Origin: Rhodoferax sp.
GTDB taxonomy: Bacteria > Pseudomonadota > Gammaproteobacteria > Burkholderiales > Burkholderiaceae_C
Assembly (NCBI GenBank): GCA_020048895.1
Contig: JAIFLV010000012.1
Span: 1-62,971, forward strand
Length of the DNA stretch: 62,971 nucleotides
Reading direction: 5' to 3'
Below, piece by piece: positions 17,330-26,160 of this stretch (the first letter of the stretch is position 1; each line of letters begins with the position of its first letter). A program made the position numbers and the translations under genes. The notes beneath the pieces are model-generated. The model was given only the letters and a program-made list of their open reading frames with translations. It made no database searches and was not told the DNA's origin.

Positions 17330-18977
17330 TGCCACCTCCGTTGCCAAAGCCACCACGATTGCCACCGCCGAAATTACCGCCACGGCGTGCGCCGCGCTCG
17401 GCCATCATATCGACACTGGTGCGCATCGGGTCAGGCTGGCCACCCGGCGCAGGCCGTGGCGCGCGCGGCTCGCCATTGCCACCCAACCCACCGGCGAATC
17501 GGCCTTCATGGCTGCGCGGCTGCTCGTCACCCACAGGCGGGCGACCACGGCCTCCACCCTGCGGGCCACGGGGACCCTGCGGGCGCGGCGCCTGGTCGGG
17601 GTACCGACCGCCAGAACCTCCGTTGCCATTACCACGCGGACCCTGTGGCGCACGCGCGCCGGCACCAGCCGAACGGCCGCCACCGCTACCCGCCTTGTTT
17701 TCACGCACCCGCTGCATCATCTCGGTTCGAGCTGCGCGGGCGGCAGCCTGCATCACATCGCGGCTTGGAGGCTTACCCGCTCCGCCCCAGATGGTCTGCC
17801 GACCCATGGCGATGGGTTCGGCGCGTTCGCCGGGTTCCGGTGCGAAGCCTTCAACCACGACGGTGGGGATATCCTGCTTGGTAAAGCGCGCGATGTCCTG
17901 CATGAACCCTTCTTCATCCAGGCACACCAGGTTCACTGCAGCGCCATCTGCTCCGGCACGACCGGTACGGCCGATGCGGTGCACATAGTCTTCGCAGACG
18001 TTGGGGATCTCGTAGTTCACGACGTGGGGCAGGTCGTCAATGTCAATGCCGCGGGCAGCAATGTCGGTAGCCACCAGAGCGCGAACGTCACCGCTTTTGA
18101 ATCCAGCCAGCGCCTGGGTACGTGCTGCTTGGCTTTTGTTGCCATGCAGCGCCATGGCGGAGATGCCGTTCTTTTCCAGAAACTCCGCCACATTGTTGGC
18201 GCCAAACTTGGTACGTGTGAACACCAGCACCTGGCTCCAGTTGTGCTCGTTGATGATATGTGCCAGCAGCGCCTTCTTCTTGCCGCGGCCTACCGGGTGC
18301 ACTACCTGGGTAATGCGCTGCACAGTGGTGTTGCGCGGCGTCACTTGCACGCTCTGCGGGTTTTTCAGTAGACCGTTGGCCAACTCGCGGATCTCGTCAC
18401 TGAAAGTGGCCGAGAACAGCAGGCTCTGCTTTTCTTTGGGAACCAGGGCCAGCACCTTCTTGACGTCGTGGATAAAACCCATGTCCAACATGCGGTCGGC
18501 TTCGTCGAGCACCAGCATCTGAACCTGACCCAGATCGAGCATGCCCTGCTGTTGCAGGTCGAGCAGGCGTCCGGGAGTGGCCACCAGGATGTCGACCCCT
18601 TTTTTGAGCTTGGAGATCTGCGGGTTCATGCCGACACCGCCAAAAATCACGGTGCTGGAGAGTTGCAGGTATTTGCCGTAGGTGCGCACTGACTCTTCCA
18701 CCTGGGCGGCAAGTTCACGTGTCGGGGTCAGCACCAGGGCGCGGATGCCGGTGCCACCAAATTTGTTCTGCGCGCTGCGGCTCATGGACAGGCGATGCAG
18801 CATGGGCAGGGTGAAGGCTGCTGTCTTGCCGGTGCCGGTTTGCGCACCACCGAGAAGGTCGTGCCCCTCCAGGATCACAGGGATGCCTTGGGCCTGAATG
18901 GCCGTGGGTGTTTCGTAACCCTGCTCGCGCACGGCTTTCACAATGGCCGGGGCCAGTTTCAATTCTTCGAAGTTCAT
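17244..18977 (-). CDS. rhlE: DEAD-box ATP-dependent RNA helicase, RhlE-like
   Basis: The 577-residue helicase has all core motifs: the Q motif ([16 protein letters not shown]), motif [12 protein letters not shown] near residue 45, PTRELAAQ, motif II DEAD near 155, motif [12 protein letters not shown] and motif [12 protein letters not shown]. After about residue 430 comes a long basic glycine/arginine-rich tail with RGG-type repeats, a flexible RNA-binding extension typical of RhlE/DeaD relatives. It likely unwinds structured RNA in ribosome assembly or mRNA decay and is often cold-responsive. The last 86 nt also code for the start of the following oxidoreductase in another frame. It has its own 249-nt upstream gap. 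Confidence 0.93.
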   Translation of the reverse strand: MNFEELKLAPAIVKAVREQGYETPTAIQAQGIPVILEGHDLLGGAQTGTGKTAAFTLPMLHRLSMSRSAQNKFGGTGIRALVLTPTRELAAQVEESVRTYGKYLQLSSTVIFGGVGMNPQISKLKKGVDILVATPGRLLDLQQQGMLDLGQVQMLVLDEADRMLDMGFIHDVKKVLALVPKEKQSLLFSATFSDEIRELANGLLKNPQSVQVTPRNTTVQRITQVVHPVGRGKKKALLAHIINEHNWSQVLVFTRTKFGANNVAEFLEKNGISAMALHGNKSQAARTQALAGFKSGDVRALVATDIAARGIDIDDLPHVVNYEIPNVCEDYVHRIGRTGRAGADGAAVNLVCLDEEGFMQDIARFTKQDIPTVVVEGFAPEPGERAEPIAMGRQTIWGGAGKPPSRDVMQAAARAARTEMMQRVRENKAGSGGGRSAGAGARAPQGPRGNGNGGSGGRYPDQAPRPQGPRGPQGGGRGRPPVGDEQPRSHEGRFAGGLGGNGEPRAPRPAPGGQPDPMRTSVDMMAERGARRGGNFGGGNRGGFGNGGGNGGSRTGGGGRGGNGPRGPGNPRGSFSR

Positions 18978-19226
18978 AGTTAGGCACCCATCCAGGGCGC
19001 TGGGATATCGGCCTGTCCGGGGCGTTTGGCCACCGTTCAGTCAAAGGCAGATAGGTTCACAAGTGGGGCGTTGATTGTCGGTCAGACCCCCAGCAGTTTG
19101 CTGACGCTGCGGGCAACTGACGCTCCGCAACAGCGCGCATTGTCGCACGAAGTGGTCGTATCGGCGTTAAAGTGTTGCAGATGCGGTAAGTGGCACTTGC
19201 GTTATGGGCTGCCTCGGTAACAAAAT
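18978..19226. other. Intergenic region between divergent rhlE-like and DUF1631 genes
   Basis: This 249-nt gap must hold the promoters of both divergent genes. I see no gene, no convincing hairpin terminator and no RNA signature in it. Confidence 0.5.
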
Positions 19227-21506
19227 GTGAGTACGCTGGCCTTGGATGCATGCAACTGGGAGAATGTGCAGACGATGAAGAAATTTATGCTCAAACGCCT
19301 TGGCGTGGCCCACGACGCTGGCGGTGTGAAGCCGACGTTGCATGACTGCATTGAAGCGGTGTTGGGGCAGAGCGATTCGCTGATCGACGATGTGCTCACT
19401 GGTCTCAAGCTGTCCCAGCTGCCGACCGCTGGAAAGTCGTTGCTCGCTTTGCAAAATCCTGCCGGGAAGTCCACTATTGAGCGGGTATGCGCCAGCGGCG
19501 ATGTCGTCAAGGCGCGCTTCTCGGCCTCGTTGCGCACAGCGGTCTACAGTGGTGATTCAGAACGCGATGGCGCCAGGCCATTGGTGCGATTTGACGACTT
19601 TCAGTTCCTTGAGGAGGAGCAGATTGATGCCAATATTGAGTTGGCAATGACCCGGCAGGAGGTGGTGATGGCGGTGGACCGCGATCTTCCGGCCCTCAAT
19701 GGATATGTCAGCAGCCTGCTCGGCTGGAGCACGGTACAACCACATCTGAATCCGCTCAAACCCGAGTCGTTTGTGCATGCGCTGCGCGAGAGTCTGCAAG
19801 ACCATATGGTCGATGAAACGGTGCGCGCTTCATTTATGACCTGTGCCGCTGGACTCTTGGGGTCCAGCCTCAAACAGCTCTACAAAGAGACGATCGCCTG
19901 GCTGCGTACCCAGGGTATCGAGCCGGTGGGACCAATTGGTTCCGGTGCTGGGGCCCTGGGGGGGCATGCCAAACCGGCTGAAAACTCGGTGACCCGCACC
20001 CTCCTGACGTTGGACAAGTTGCGCAAACTGTTGTCGGGTGAGTTGGATCCGGGTTCTCAGGCGGGGGTCAAGGACTTCACGCATACCGTTCCGGCTTCTT
20101 ATGAAGCATTGGAGGACCTGAAACTGCTCGAGCCGATGATGAAGCGGTTGGCACAGCGGGTCGACCAATCCAATGCCGCCAAACGATCCGCCCAGTCCTC
20201 GGCACAAGGCAACCCGGTCGTGCAGCGCGAACGCACCCAGAGCAAGAAGTTGGGCCGCCAGTTGGGTGAGGAGGTCGTGCTCATGATGCTGGAAAACCTG
20301 ATGCAGGACCGCAGATTGCTGGGGGCGTTTCGGCGTGGTTTGAAGGAGATGGAGCCTATCCTGATCAAGTTGTCGCAGAACGATGCACGGTTCTTTACAG
20401 ACCGACAGCACCCGGCACGTCAATTCATGGACAAAATTACCAGCCGTAGCCTGGCATTTTCATCTGAACAGGAGCTGGGGTATGCACGTTTTCAAAAGAC
20501 TTTCGATAACTCAGTGAGTGTGCTGGTGGGAGGCGAGGGTGACGCCGCTGCCTTCGCACGCCTGCTGCGCAAGCTGGAAGAAGGCTGGGCCAAAGATGAG
20601 CACGAGCAGCGCCTTCGCGCCGAAGAAGCGGCGCGCGGCCTGCTACATGCTGAGCAGCGCAATCTGTTGGCGCAAAAAATGTCCGCGGATTTTTCCCAGC
20701 GCTTGCAGGACAAGAAAATACCGGAGATGGTGGCCAATTTCTTGCGAGGTCCTTGGGCGCAAGTGGTGGCAGAGTCTCAACTGGGATGTACCGACGGCAC
20801 GGTGGACTCCGACGGTTACCTCGCGATGGTGGACGATTTGCTGTGGAGCGTGCAATTGCGCCTGGCGCGGCGCAACCGTACGCGGCTGGTCGAGATGGTT
20901 CCTGCATTACTGGTCAAAATGCGACAGGGGCTGGCATTGATTTCGTATCCGCCCGAGCGCATCGCAGCTTTTTTCGACGAGCTCATTACCTTCCATGAGC
21001 AGGCTTTTGAGGGAGCACGTTCGACGACGCCTGCCGCTGAAGGTGGGCAGACCGTTCGGGCTGCTGAGGACGCCGCTGTGCGCGATGCCGCGCCGATGTC
21101 GACCGAAGACTACTGGATGGCCGAAGAGGAAGCGGCCGATTCGGGCTACATGGAGATGTTGGCACCGCAACCGGTAGCGATACCGGATGAGCCGGAAGTG
21201 GCAGACCCCGGCGAGGAGCAGTTGTGGTCGGCCGACAACCTGGTGACCGGTTCCTGGGTCGATCTGGCTTTGGGCCGGGAGTGGGTGCGCGCCCAGCTGA
21301 CCTGGGCTAGTCCTCACCGTACCCTGTTCATGTTCATTTCGGGCGGTGGGATGGCGCACTCCATGTCACGGCGCACGATGGACCGGCTGCATGGGCTGGG
21401 ACTCATTCGCCTGATTTCCGACGGACGGGTCATTGACAATGCCCTCGACGCAGTCGCACAGGCAGCCTTGCTCAACGACATGGACAAGGGCCAGGGTGTG
21501 CGCTGA
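19227..21506 (+). CDS. DUF1631 family protein (first of two paralogues flanking ettA)
   Basis: The 759-residue protein is mostly alpha-helical and cytoplasmic in appearance (no signal peptide or membrane helix). It shares ordered blocks with the second DUF1631 protein at 23271: NPLKPESFVHALRE, LLTLDKLRKLLSGELDPG, a helical run around MEPILIKLSQNDARFF, and HPARQFMDKITSRSLAF. Both also end in a beta-rich domain containing GSWVDLALGREWVRAQLTWASPH then LFMFISGGG. The start is uncertain: GTG 19227 gives the longest frame, while ATG 19275 (MKKFML) is also plausible. Family function is unknown. The C-terminal domain recalls the small beta-barrel of PilZ-type regulators, a resemblance I cannot confirm. 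Confidence 0.88.
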   Translation: MSTLALDACNWENVQTMKKFMLKRLGVAHDAGGVKPTLHDCIEAVLGQSDSLIDDVLTGLKLSQLPTAGKSLLALQNPAGKSTIERVCASGDVVKARFSASLRTAVYSGDSERDGARPLVRFDDFQFLEEEQIDANIELAMTRQEVVMAVDRDLPALNGYVSSLLGWSTVQPHLNPLKPESFVHALRESLQDHMVDETVRASFMTCAAGLLGSSLKQLYKETIAWLRTQGIEPVGPIGSGAGALGGHAKPAENSVTRTLLTLDKLRKLLSGELDPGSQAGVKDFTHTVPASYEALEDLKLLEPMMKRLAQRVDQSNAAKRSAQSSAQGNPVVQRERTQSKKLGRQLGEEVVLMMLENLMQDRRLLGAFRRGLKEMEPILIKLSQNDARFFTDRQHPARQFMDKITSRSLAFSSEQELGYARFQKTFDNSVSVLVGGEGDAAAFARLLRKLEEGWAKDEHEQRLRAEEAARGLLHAEQRNLLAQKMSADFSQRLQDKKIPEMVANFLRGPWAQVVAESQLGCTDGTVDSDGYLAMVDDLLWSVQLRLARRNRTRLVEMVPALLVKMRQGLALISYPPERIAAFFDELITFHEQAFEGARSTTPAAEGGQTVRAAEDAAVRDAAPMSTEDYWMAEEEAADSGYMEMLAPQPVAIPDEPEVADPGEEQLWSADNLVTGSWVDLALGREWVRAQLTWASPHRTLFMFISGGGMAHSMSRRTMDRLHGLGLIRLISDGRVIDNALDAVAQAALLNDMDKGQGVR

Positions 21507-21591
21507 AAACTCCCAAAAGTCTGGTTGTGCCCGCGTGACTGAGGTCGGCAGTCGATAATGGAGGTTTTACCTCTTCAATAACAGCAACGCA

Positions 21592-23253
21592 ATGGCTCAA
21601 TACGTATTCACCATGAACAAGGTCGGCAAAATCGTGCCGCCCAAACGTCAGATTCTCAAGGACATTTCCCTGAGCTTTTTCCCGGGTGCAAAAATCGGTG
21701 TGCTGGGTGTGAATGGATCTGGCAAATCGACGCTACTCAAGATCATGGCCGGTCTGGATCACGAGATCCAGGGCGAAGCTACTCCCATGCCGGGGCTCAA
21801 TATCGGATATTTGCCCCAGGAACCAAAGCTCAACCCCGAGCACACGGTGCGCGAAAGCGTGGAAGACGGCATGGGCGAAGTGTTTGCCGCCAAAGCCAAG
21901 TTGGAGGCCGTGTACACCGCCTACGGTGAACCGGATGCTGATTTTGACGCGCTGGCGGCCGAGCAGGCGCGGTTGGAGGCGGTGATTGCTGCCGCGGGCA
22001 CCGACTCTGAGCACCAACTGGAGATTGCCGCCGATGCCTTACGCTTGCCGCCATGGGATGCGGTTGTCGGGGTGCTCTCAGGCGGTGAAAAACGCCGCGT
22101 GGCGCTGTGCCGCATGCTCTTGTCCAAGCCTGACATGCTGCTGCTCGATGAGCCCACCAACCACCTGGATGCCGAGTCGGTCGATTGGCTTGAGCAATTC
22201 CTGCAGCGTTTTCCCGGTACCGTGGTGGCCATCACCCACGACCGTTACTTTCTGGATAACGCAGCCGAATGGATTCTGGAACTCGACCGGGGGTACGGTA
22301 TCCCCTACAAGGGCAATTACAGCACCTGGCTGGAGCAGAAAGAGGCGCGTCTGGAGCAGGAGCAGCGCACCGAAGATGCCCGTACCAAGGCCATGAAGAA
22401 GGAGCTCGAATGGGTGCGCCAGAACGCCAAAGGCCGCCAGGCCAAGAGCAAGGCACGTATCGCACGTTTTGAGGAGCTCAGTGATTACGAGTACCAGAAG
22501 CGCAATGAGACCCAGGAAATCTTCATTCCGGTAGCGGAACGACTGGGTAGCCAGGTGATTGAATTCAAGGGTGTGAGCAAATCCTTTGGCGACCGGCTGC
22601 TGATTGACAATCTGTCGATGTCCATCCCCGCTGGAGCCATTGTCGGCATCATCGGACCCAATGGGGCTGGTAAATCGACGCTCTTCAAGCTGATTTCGGG
22701 CAAGGAAAAGCCTGACTCTGGCGCGGTAGTCATCGGCTCCACCGTGAAGATGGCGTTTGTGGACCAAAGCCGCGACGACCTGGCCAACGAGAAGACCGTG
22801 TGGGAGGATGTATCGGGCGGCCTGGATATCCTGACCGTCGGTAAGTTTCAGATGCCGAGCCGCGCCTACTGCGGGCGCTTCAATTTCAATGGCGGCGACC
22901 AGCAAAAGCGTGTTGGAACGCTCTCCGGCGGCGAACGTGGGCGGCTGCACCTTGCCAAGACCCTGATTGCTGGCGGCAATGTACTGATGCTCGACGAACC
23001 ATCCAACGATCTTGATGTGGAGACACTGCGTGCGTTGGAGGACGCTTTGCTTGAGTTTGCCGGATCGGTGATGGTCATCAGTCACGATCGCTGGTTCCTG
23101 GACCGTATCGCGACCCACATTCTCGCGGCCGAGGGAGATAGCCAGTGGACCTTTTTCGATGGCAATTACCAGGAATACGAGGCCGACAAGAAGAAGCGGT
23201 TGGGTGAAGAGGGTGCCAAACCCAAACGCATGCGGTTCAAAGCGCTCAAGTAA
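21592..23253 (+). CDS. ettA: Energy-dependent translational throttle protein EttA (ABC-F ATPase)
   Basis: The 553-residue ABC-F protein has two ATP-binding domains and no membrane part. Domain 1 has Walker A GVNGSGKST, signature LSGGEKRR and Walker B LLDEPTNHLDAESVDW; domain 2 has GPNGAGKST, LSGGERGR and MLDEPSNDLDVETLRALE. A charged linker helix (about residues 245-300) corresponds to the P-site tRNA interaction motif. EttA binds the ribosomal E site and gates entry into elongation according to the ATP/ADP ratio. Length and motif order match EttA rather than Uup or YheS. It sits between two DUF1631 genes with 85- and 17-nt gaps, so at least the downstream one is probably co-transcribed. Confidence 0.97.
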   Translation: MAQYVFTMNKVGKIVPPKRQILKDISLSFFPGAKIGVLGVNGSGKSTLLKIMAGLDHEIQGEATPMPGLNIGYLPQEPKLNPEHTVRESVEDGMGEVFAAKAKLEAVYTAYGEPDADFDALAAEQARLEAVIAAAGTDSEHQLEIAADALRLPPWDAVVGVLSGGEKRRVALCRMLLSKPDMLLLDEPTNHLDAESVDWLEQFLQRFPGTVVAITHDRYFLDNAAEWILELDRGYGIPYKGNYSTWLEQKEARLEQEQRTEDARTKAMKKELEWVRQNAKGRQAKSKARIARFEELSDYEYQKRNETQEIFIPVAERLGSQVIEFKGVSKSFGDRLLIDNLSMSIPAGAIVGIIGPNGAGKSTLFKLISGKEKPDSGAVVIGSTVKMAFVDQSRDDLANEKTVWEDVSGGLDILTVGKFQMPSRAYCGRFNFNGGDQQKRVGTLSGGERGRLHLAKTLIAGGNVLMLDEPSNDLDVETLRALEDALLEFAGSVMVISHDRWFLDRIATHILAAEGDSQWTFFDGNYQEYEADKKKRLGEEGAKPKRMRFKALK

Positions 23254-23270
23254 GAAGAGGAAAAATCGAA

Positions 23271-25682
23271 ATGGCCGTGTCCGCAACTGCATCCACCAAG
23301 CACCAGGCGCTGTATCAGGCGACCGTTCAGGAGGCTGTGAACGGCGGTGGCGAATTGATGGGCAAGCTCATGGATGCCGCGCGTCTGATTCTTCAGACGC
23401 GCCAGGCGGCCTCACGTGATTTGCGTGAACGTGACAAGCTTGAGGAATCAGTGCGTCAGTTGCGGCAGTGGGAACCAGCGCTGACACGACATTTTCCACG
23501 GGCATTGCAGGCCTCGTTTCAGAAGGAACCAGTCAGCGGCCACGCGGTTGCGCCAACTCCTGTGGCAGACCTGGAATTTGACCAACTGGAACTGATGGAC
23601 GAGGTGCAGGTGCTTATCAGCGTGGCCCTTGCGCGCGTCCAGCAGGTGACCATGCTTGCGGTGGAAAGCAGTCTGAATGAATTCAATACACTGATCTGTA
23701 CGACTTTGGGCCTGGGTGCAGTCAATGCCGAACGCAACCCGCTGCGTCCTGAGGTCTACATCAATGCACTCAAGGAGGTCGTAGAGCAAACGGGGTTGCC
23801 GTCCGCGACGCAACTTGACTGGCTTGGGGCCATGAGCGCTGCGCTGGGTACGGAATTGCGGCGGATGTATGTGGCACTCTCGGGGAGGTTGCGTGGCCAG
23901 GGGGTCGCGGCCGCCGGTTATGCAGTTTTGCAAACTCCGACGCCGCTGGGCGTTGGCCGCGGAATCGCCCAGGTTCCCACGGACTCTGTTGCGCAAAATA
24001 CTACAGGACCCGTTGCATCGGTACAGTACGCGACCCATTCGACAGGCAAGCTGCCGTCTGTGGAGCCAGTGCAGGGCAAGGAAGCGGTACTCCTGACGCT
24101 TGATCGTTTACGCCAATTGCTGACGGGCGAATTGGAGGAGAAGGCCGGCAAGAGCGCTCTGGAGATTTTTTCACAGCGGTTTGCACAAGAGTTTGAAGAT
24201 GCGCCGGGCGACAGCATGGAGATGCCTGCTCCAGACTTTGATGCCACTGTACCGGCCGCGCTTGAGGCCTTGAGCGAAATGCGTCAGGTCGACGACATGG
24301 TGCAGCGTCTGCAAATGCGCCGCGAGAAACCATCGACCCCCGCGGCGCTGCGGGATTCTGTTGACGCCGTGCGGCAGGCTTTGCGGGTGCAGGCGCAGGG
24401 CGTGGGCCAATCGCTGAGCCTTGAAGTGGTCACACTGATGGTGGACAACATCGCCCGCGACATCCGTCTGCTGGAGCCTGTGCAGCAATGTGTTCGTCGG
24501 CTGGAGCCGGCATTGCTTCGACTGGCGCTGATCGATCAACGCGTTTTTTCCAACAAGCTACACCCCGCGCGCGTGCTGATCCGTGAAATCACCGACCGCA
24601 GCCTTGCTTTTGCCTCCGAGAGCGCAGATGGGTTTGGTGCATTCATGCATGGCGTCGAGCAGAGTATTGCGCCTTTGCTGAATGTGGCGATCGACAATGC
24701 CGATCCTTTCGAGCAGGCATTGGCAGTAGTGCGGCAGCGCTGGCAACAGTCCGAGCAGAAACGCGAAATGGGTCAACGCGACGCGGTCAAGGTGCTCAAG
24801 CACGCGGAAGAACGCAACTTGCTCGCCGAAAAAATAGCAAGGGAAATTGACGCCCACCCGGATGCGGCATTGGTGCCCGAGGTTGTCGTGGACTTTCTCT
24901 GTGGACCCTGGTCGCAGGTGGTAGCTCAGGCGCGTATCACGGGGGGTGCGGGATCGGTCCAGGCCAACAAGTATCAGTCGTTCATTGCTGCCATGTTGTG
25001 GAGTACCCACCCCACGCTAGTGCGCAACAAATACGCCAAGCTGACTCGGTTGGTCCCACCGCTGCTGGCGACACTGCGTGAGGGACTCGACAGCATCGCC
25101 TACCCGACAACGCGGACCAGTGCGTTTCTCGAGTCTTTGATGGCTTTGCATCAAAAGGCCTTCCGGGTTGCGCAGAAGCCCGCCGAAGAATTGGCAGATC
25201 CCATGCCCGTGCAGCGCACCAGTGCCTCGATCCGGCTGGTGGAAACGGGCGATCCGTGGGTGGCTCCCCAAGAGGCGGAGGCTTCCAACTTCATCGAGTT
25301 GCAGGAATTCGAACCAGACGCGACGGTCGACACGAAGACAGGCAGCGAAAGTGCAGCGGATGCACATGCTGCGGTATCTGTTGGTGACGTTGCAGCGGCG
25401 TCGGGTGCATCATCGTTTGCCGACTTGCCGTTGGGCTCGTGGGTGGAAATGCGGGTGCAGGACCGTTGGGTGCGAACCCAGTTGACATGGGCCAGTCCCC
25501 ATGGAACGCTGTTCCTCTTTACCAGCGCGTACGGCACCTCGCAATCCATGACGCGCAGATCGCGCGACAAGATGGTTGCCGCAGGGTCGCTGCGCTTGAT
25601 CGCAGGGCAGCCGGTCGTTGAAGGGGCATTGAATGCAGTTGCAAAGATGGCCATGCGCAACAGTGTGGATACCGTGTTTTGA
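23271..25682 (+). CDS. DUF1631 family protein (second paralogue)
   Basis: The 803-residue paralogue of the 19227 gene has the matching blocks in the same order: NPLRPEVYINALKE, LLTLDRLRQLLTGELEE, LEPALLRLALIDQRVFSNK, HPARVLIREITDRSLAFASE, and the C-terminal GSWVEMRVQDRWVRTQLTWASPH domain. The two are clearly diverged, so the duplication is old. The start ATG follows ettA by 17 nt with AAGAGGAAA upstream. Its stop overlaps the TTG start of the response-regulator gene. Cytoplasmic; function unknown. The context suggests a link to translation control or to chemosensory signalling. Confidence 0.9.
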   Translation: MAVSATASTKHQALYQATVQEAVNGGGELMGKLMDAARLILQTRQAASRDLRERDKLEESVRQLRQWEPALTRHFPRALQASFQKEPVSGHAVAPTPVADLEFDQLELMDEVQVLISVALARVQQVTMLAVESSLNEFNTLICTTLGLGAVNAERNPLRPEVYINALKEVVEQTGLPSATQLDWLGAMSAALGTELRRMYVALSGRLRGQGVAAAGYAVLQTPTPLGVGRGIAQVPTDSVAQNTTGPVASVQYATHSTGKLPSVEPVQGKEAVLLTLDRLRQLLTGELEEKAGKSALEIFSQRFAQEFEDAPGDSMEMPAPDFDATVPAALEALSEMRQVDDMVQRLQMRREKPSTPAALRDSVDAVRQALRVQAQGVGQSLSLEVVTLMVDNIARDIRLLEPVQQCVRRLEPALLRLALIDQRVFSNKLHPARVLIREITDRSLAFASESADGFGAFMHGVEQSIAPLLNVAIDNADPFEQALAVVRQRWQQSEQKREMGQRDAVKVLKHAEERNLLAEKIAREIDAHPDAALVPEVVVDFLCGPWSQVVAQARITGGAGSVQANKYQSFIAAMLWSTHPTLVRNKYAKLTRLVPPLLATLREGLDSIAYPTTRTSAFLESLMALHQKAFRVAQKPAEELADPMPVQRTSASIRLVETGDPWVAPQEAEASNFIELQEFEPDATVDTKTGSESAADAHAAVSVGDVAAASGASSFADLPLGSWVEMRVQDRWVRTQLTWASPHGTLFLFTSAYGTSQSMTRRSRDKMVAAGSLRLIAGQPVVEGALNAVAKMAMRNSVDTVF

Positions 25683-26071
25683 GTACGAACGCTATGCGTG
25701 CCTTGAAAGTTCTTGTTGCTGAAGACAACACCATTAACCAGAGGCTGGTTATTGCCATGCTCACAGCGCTGGGGCACACGGGTGTGGTGGTCGGCGATGG
25801 TGAAAAGGCACTCAAATGCCTGGCAAAGCTCACGTTTGACGTAGTGCTGATGGATGTCATGATGCCGCAAATGGATGGTCTGGAAGCGCTGGCTGCGATT
25901 CGCCTGCGAGAGCAGACGACCGGTGCCCATTTGCCCATCATCATGGCCACAGCCCACGTGGAGCCCGGTGATCGGGCACGATTCAAAAAGGCTGGAGCGG
26001 ACGGCTACGTGGGCAAACCCATTGACCAAAACGCCCTTCAGGCAGAATTGCAACGGGTACTTGGAGGTTGA
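25679..26071 (+). CDS. Single-domain response regulator (CheY-like receiver)
   Basis: The protein is a stand-alone receiver domain of about 130 residues without an output domain. It has the acidic pair in VLVAEDNTINQRL, the phospho-acceptor Asp in DVVLMDVMMPQMDGLEAL, the Thr in IIMATAHVEPGD and the Lys in GYVGKPID. I take the TTG at 25679, which overlaps the DUF1631 stop as TTGA and mirrors the recC start elsewhere in the window; ATG 25694 is the alternative but has no ribosome site. The following chemoreceptor gene suggests a role in taxis or a related phosphorelay, but no histidine kinase gene is nearby. Confidence 0.88.
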   Translation: MSTNAMRALKVLVAEDNTINQRLVIAMLTALGHTGVVVGDGEKALKCLAKLTFDVVLMDVMMPQMDGLEALAAIRLREQTTGAHLPIIMATAHVEPGDRARFKKAGADGYVGKPIDQNALQAELQRVLGG

Positions 26072-26160
26072 CCCGCCGGGGCCGGAATTCACACCGTCAG
26101 TGGCGGTAAGATCGAAGTTCGCCTGCGTACTGCTGGGTGACCTTTTACTCCTGAATCCTT

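Noticed and set aside
17187..18371. 394-codon plus-strand frame opposite the helicase
   Set aside because: It is antisense to the Gly/Arg-rich tail and helicase core; low-complexity Thr/Arg/Ala sequence without motifs.
22078..23292. 404-codon open frame on the minus strand opposite ettA
   Set aside because: It is antisense to a certain gene; no ribosome site or family motif is visible.
19227..25682. Recent tandem duplication giving two DUF1631 genes
   Set aside because: The two proteins share only scattered motifs and differ in length, so the duplication is old and not a local recent event.
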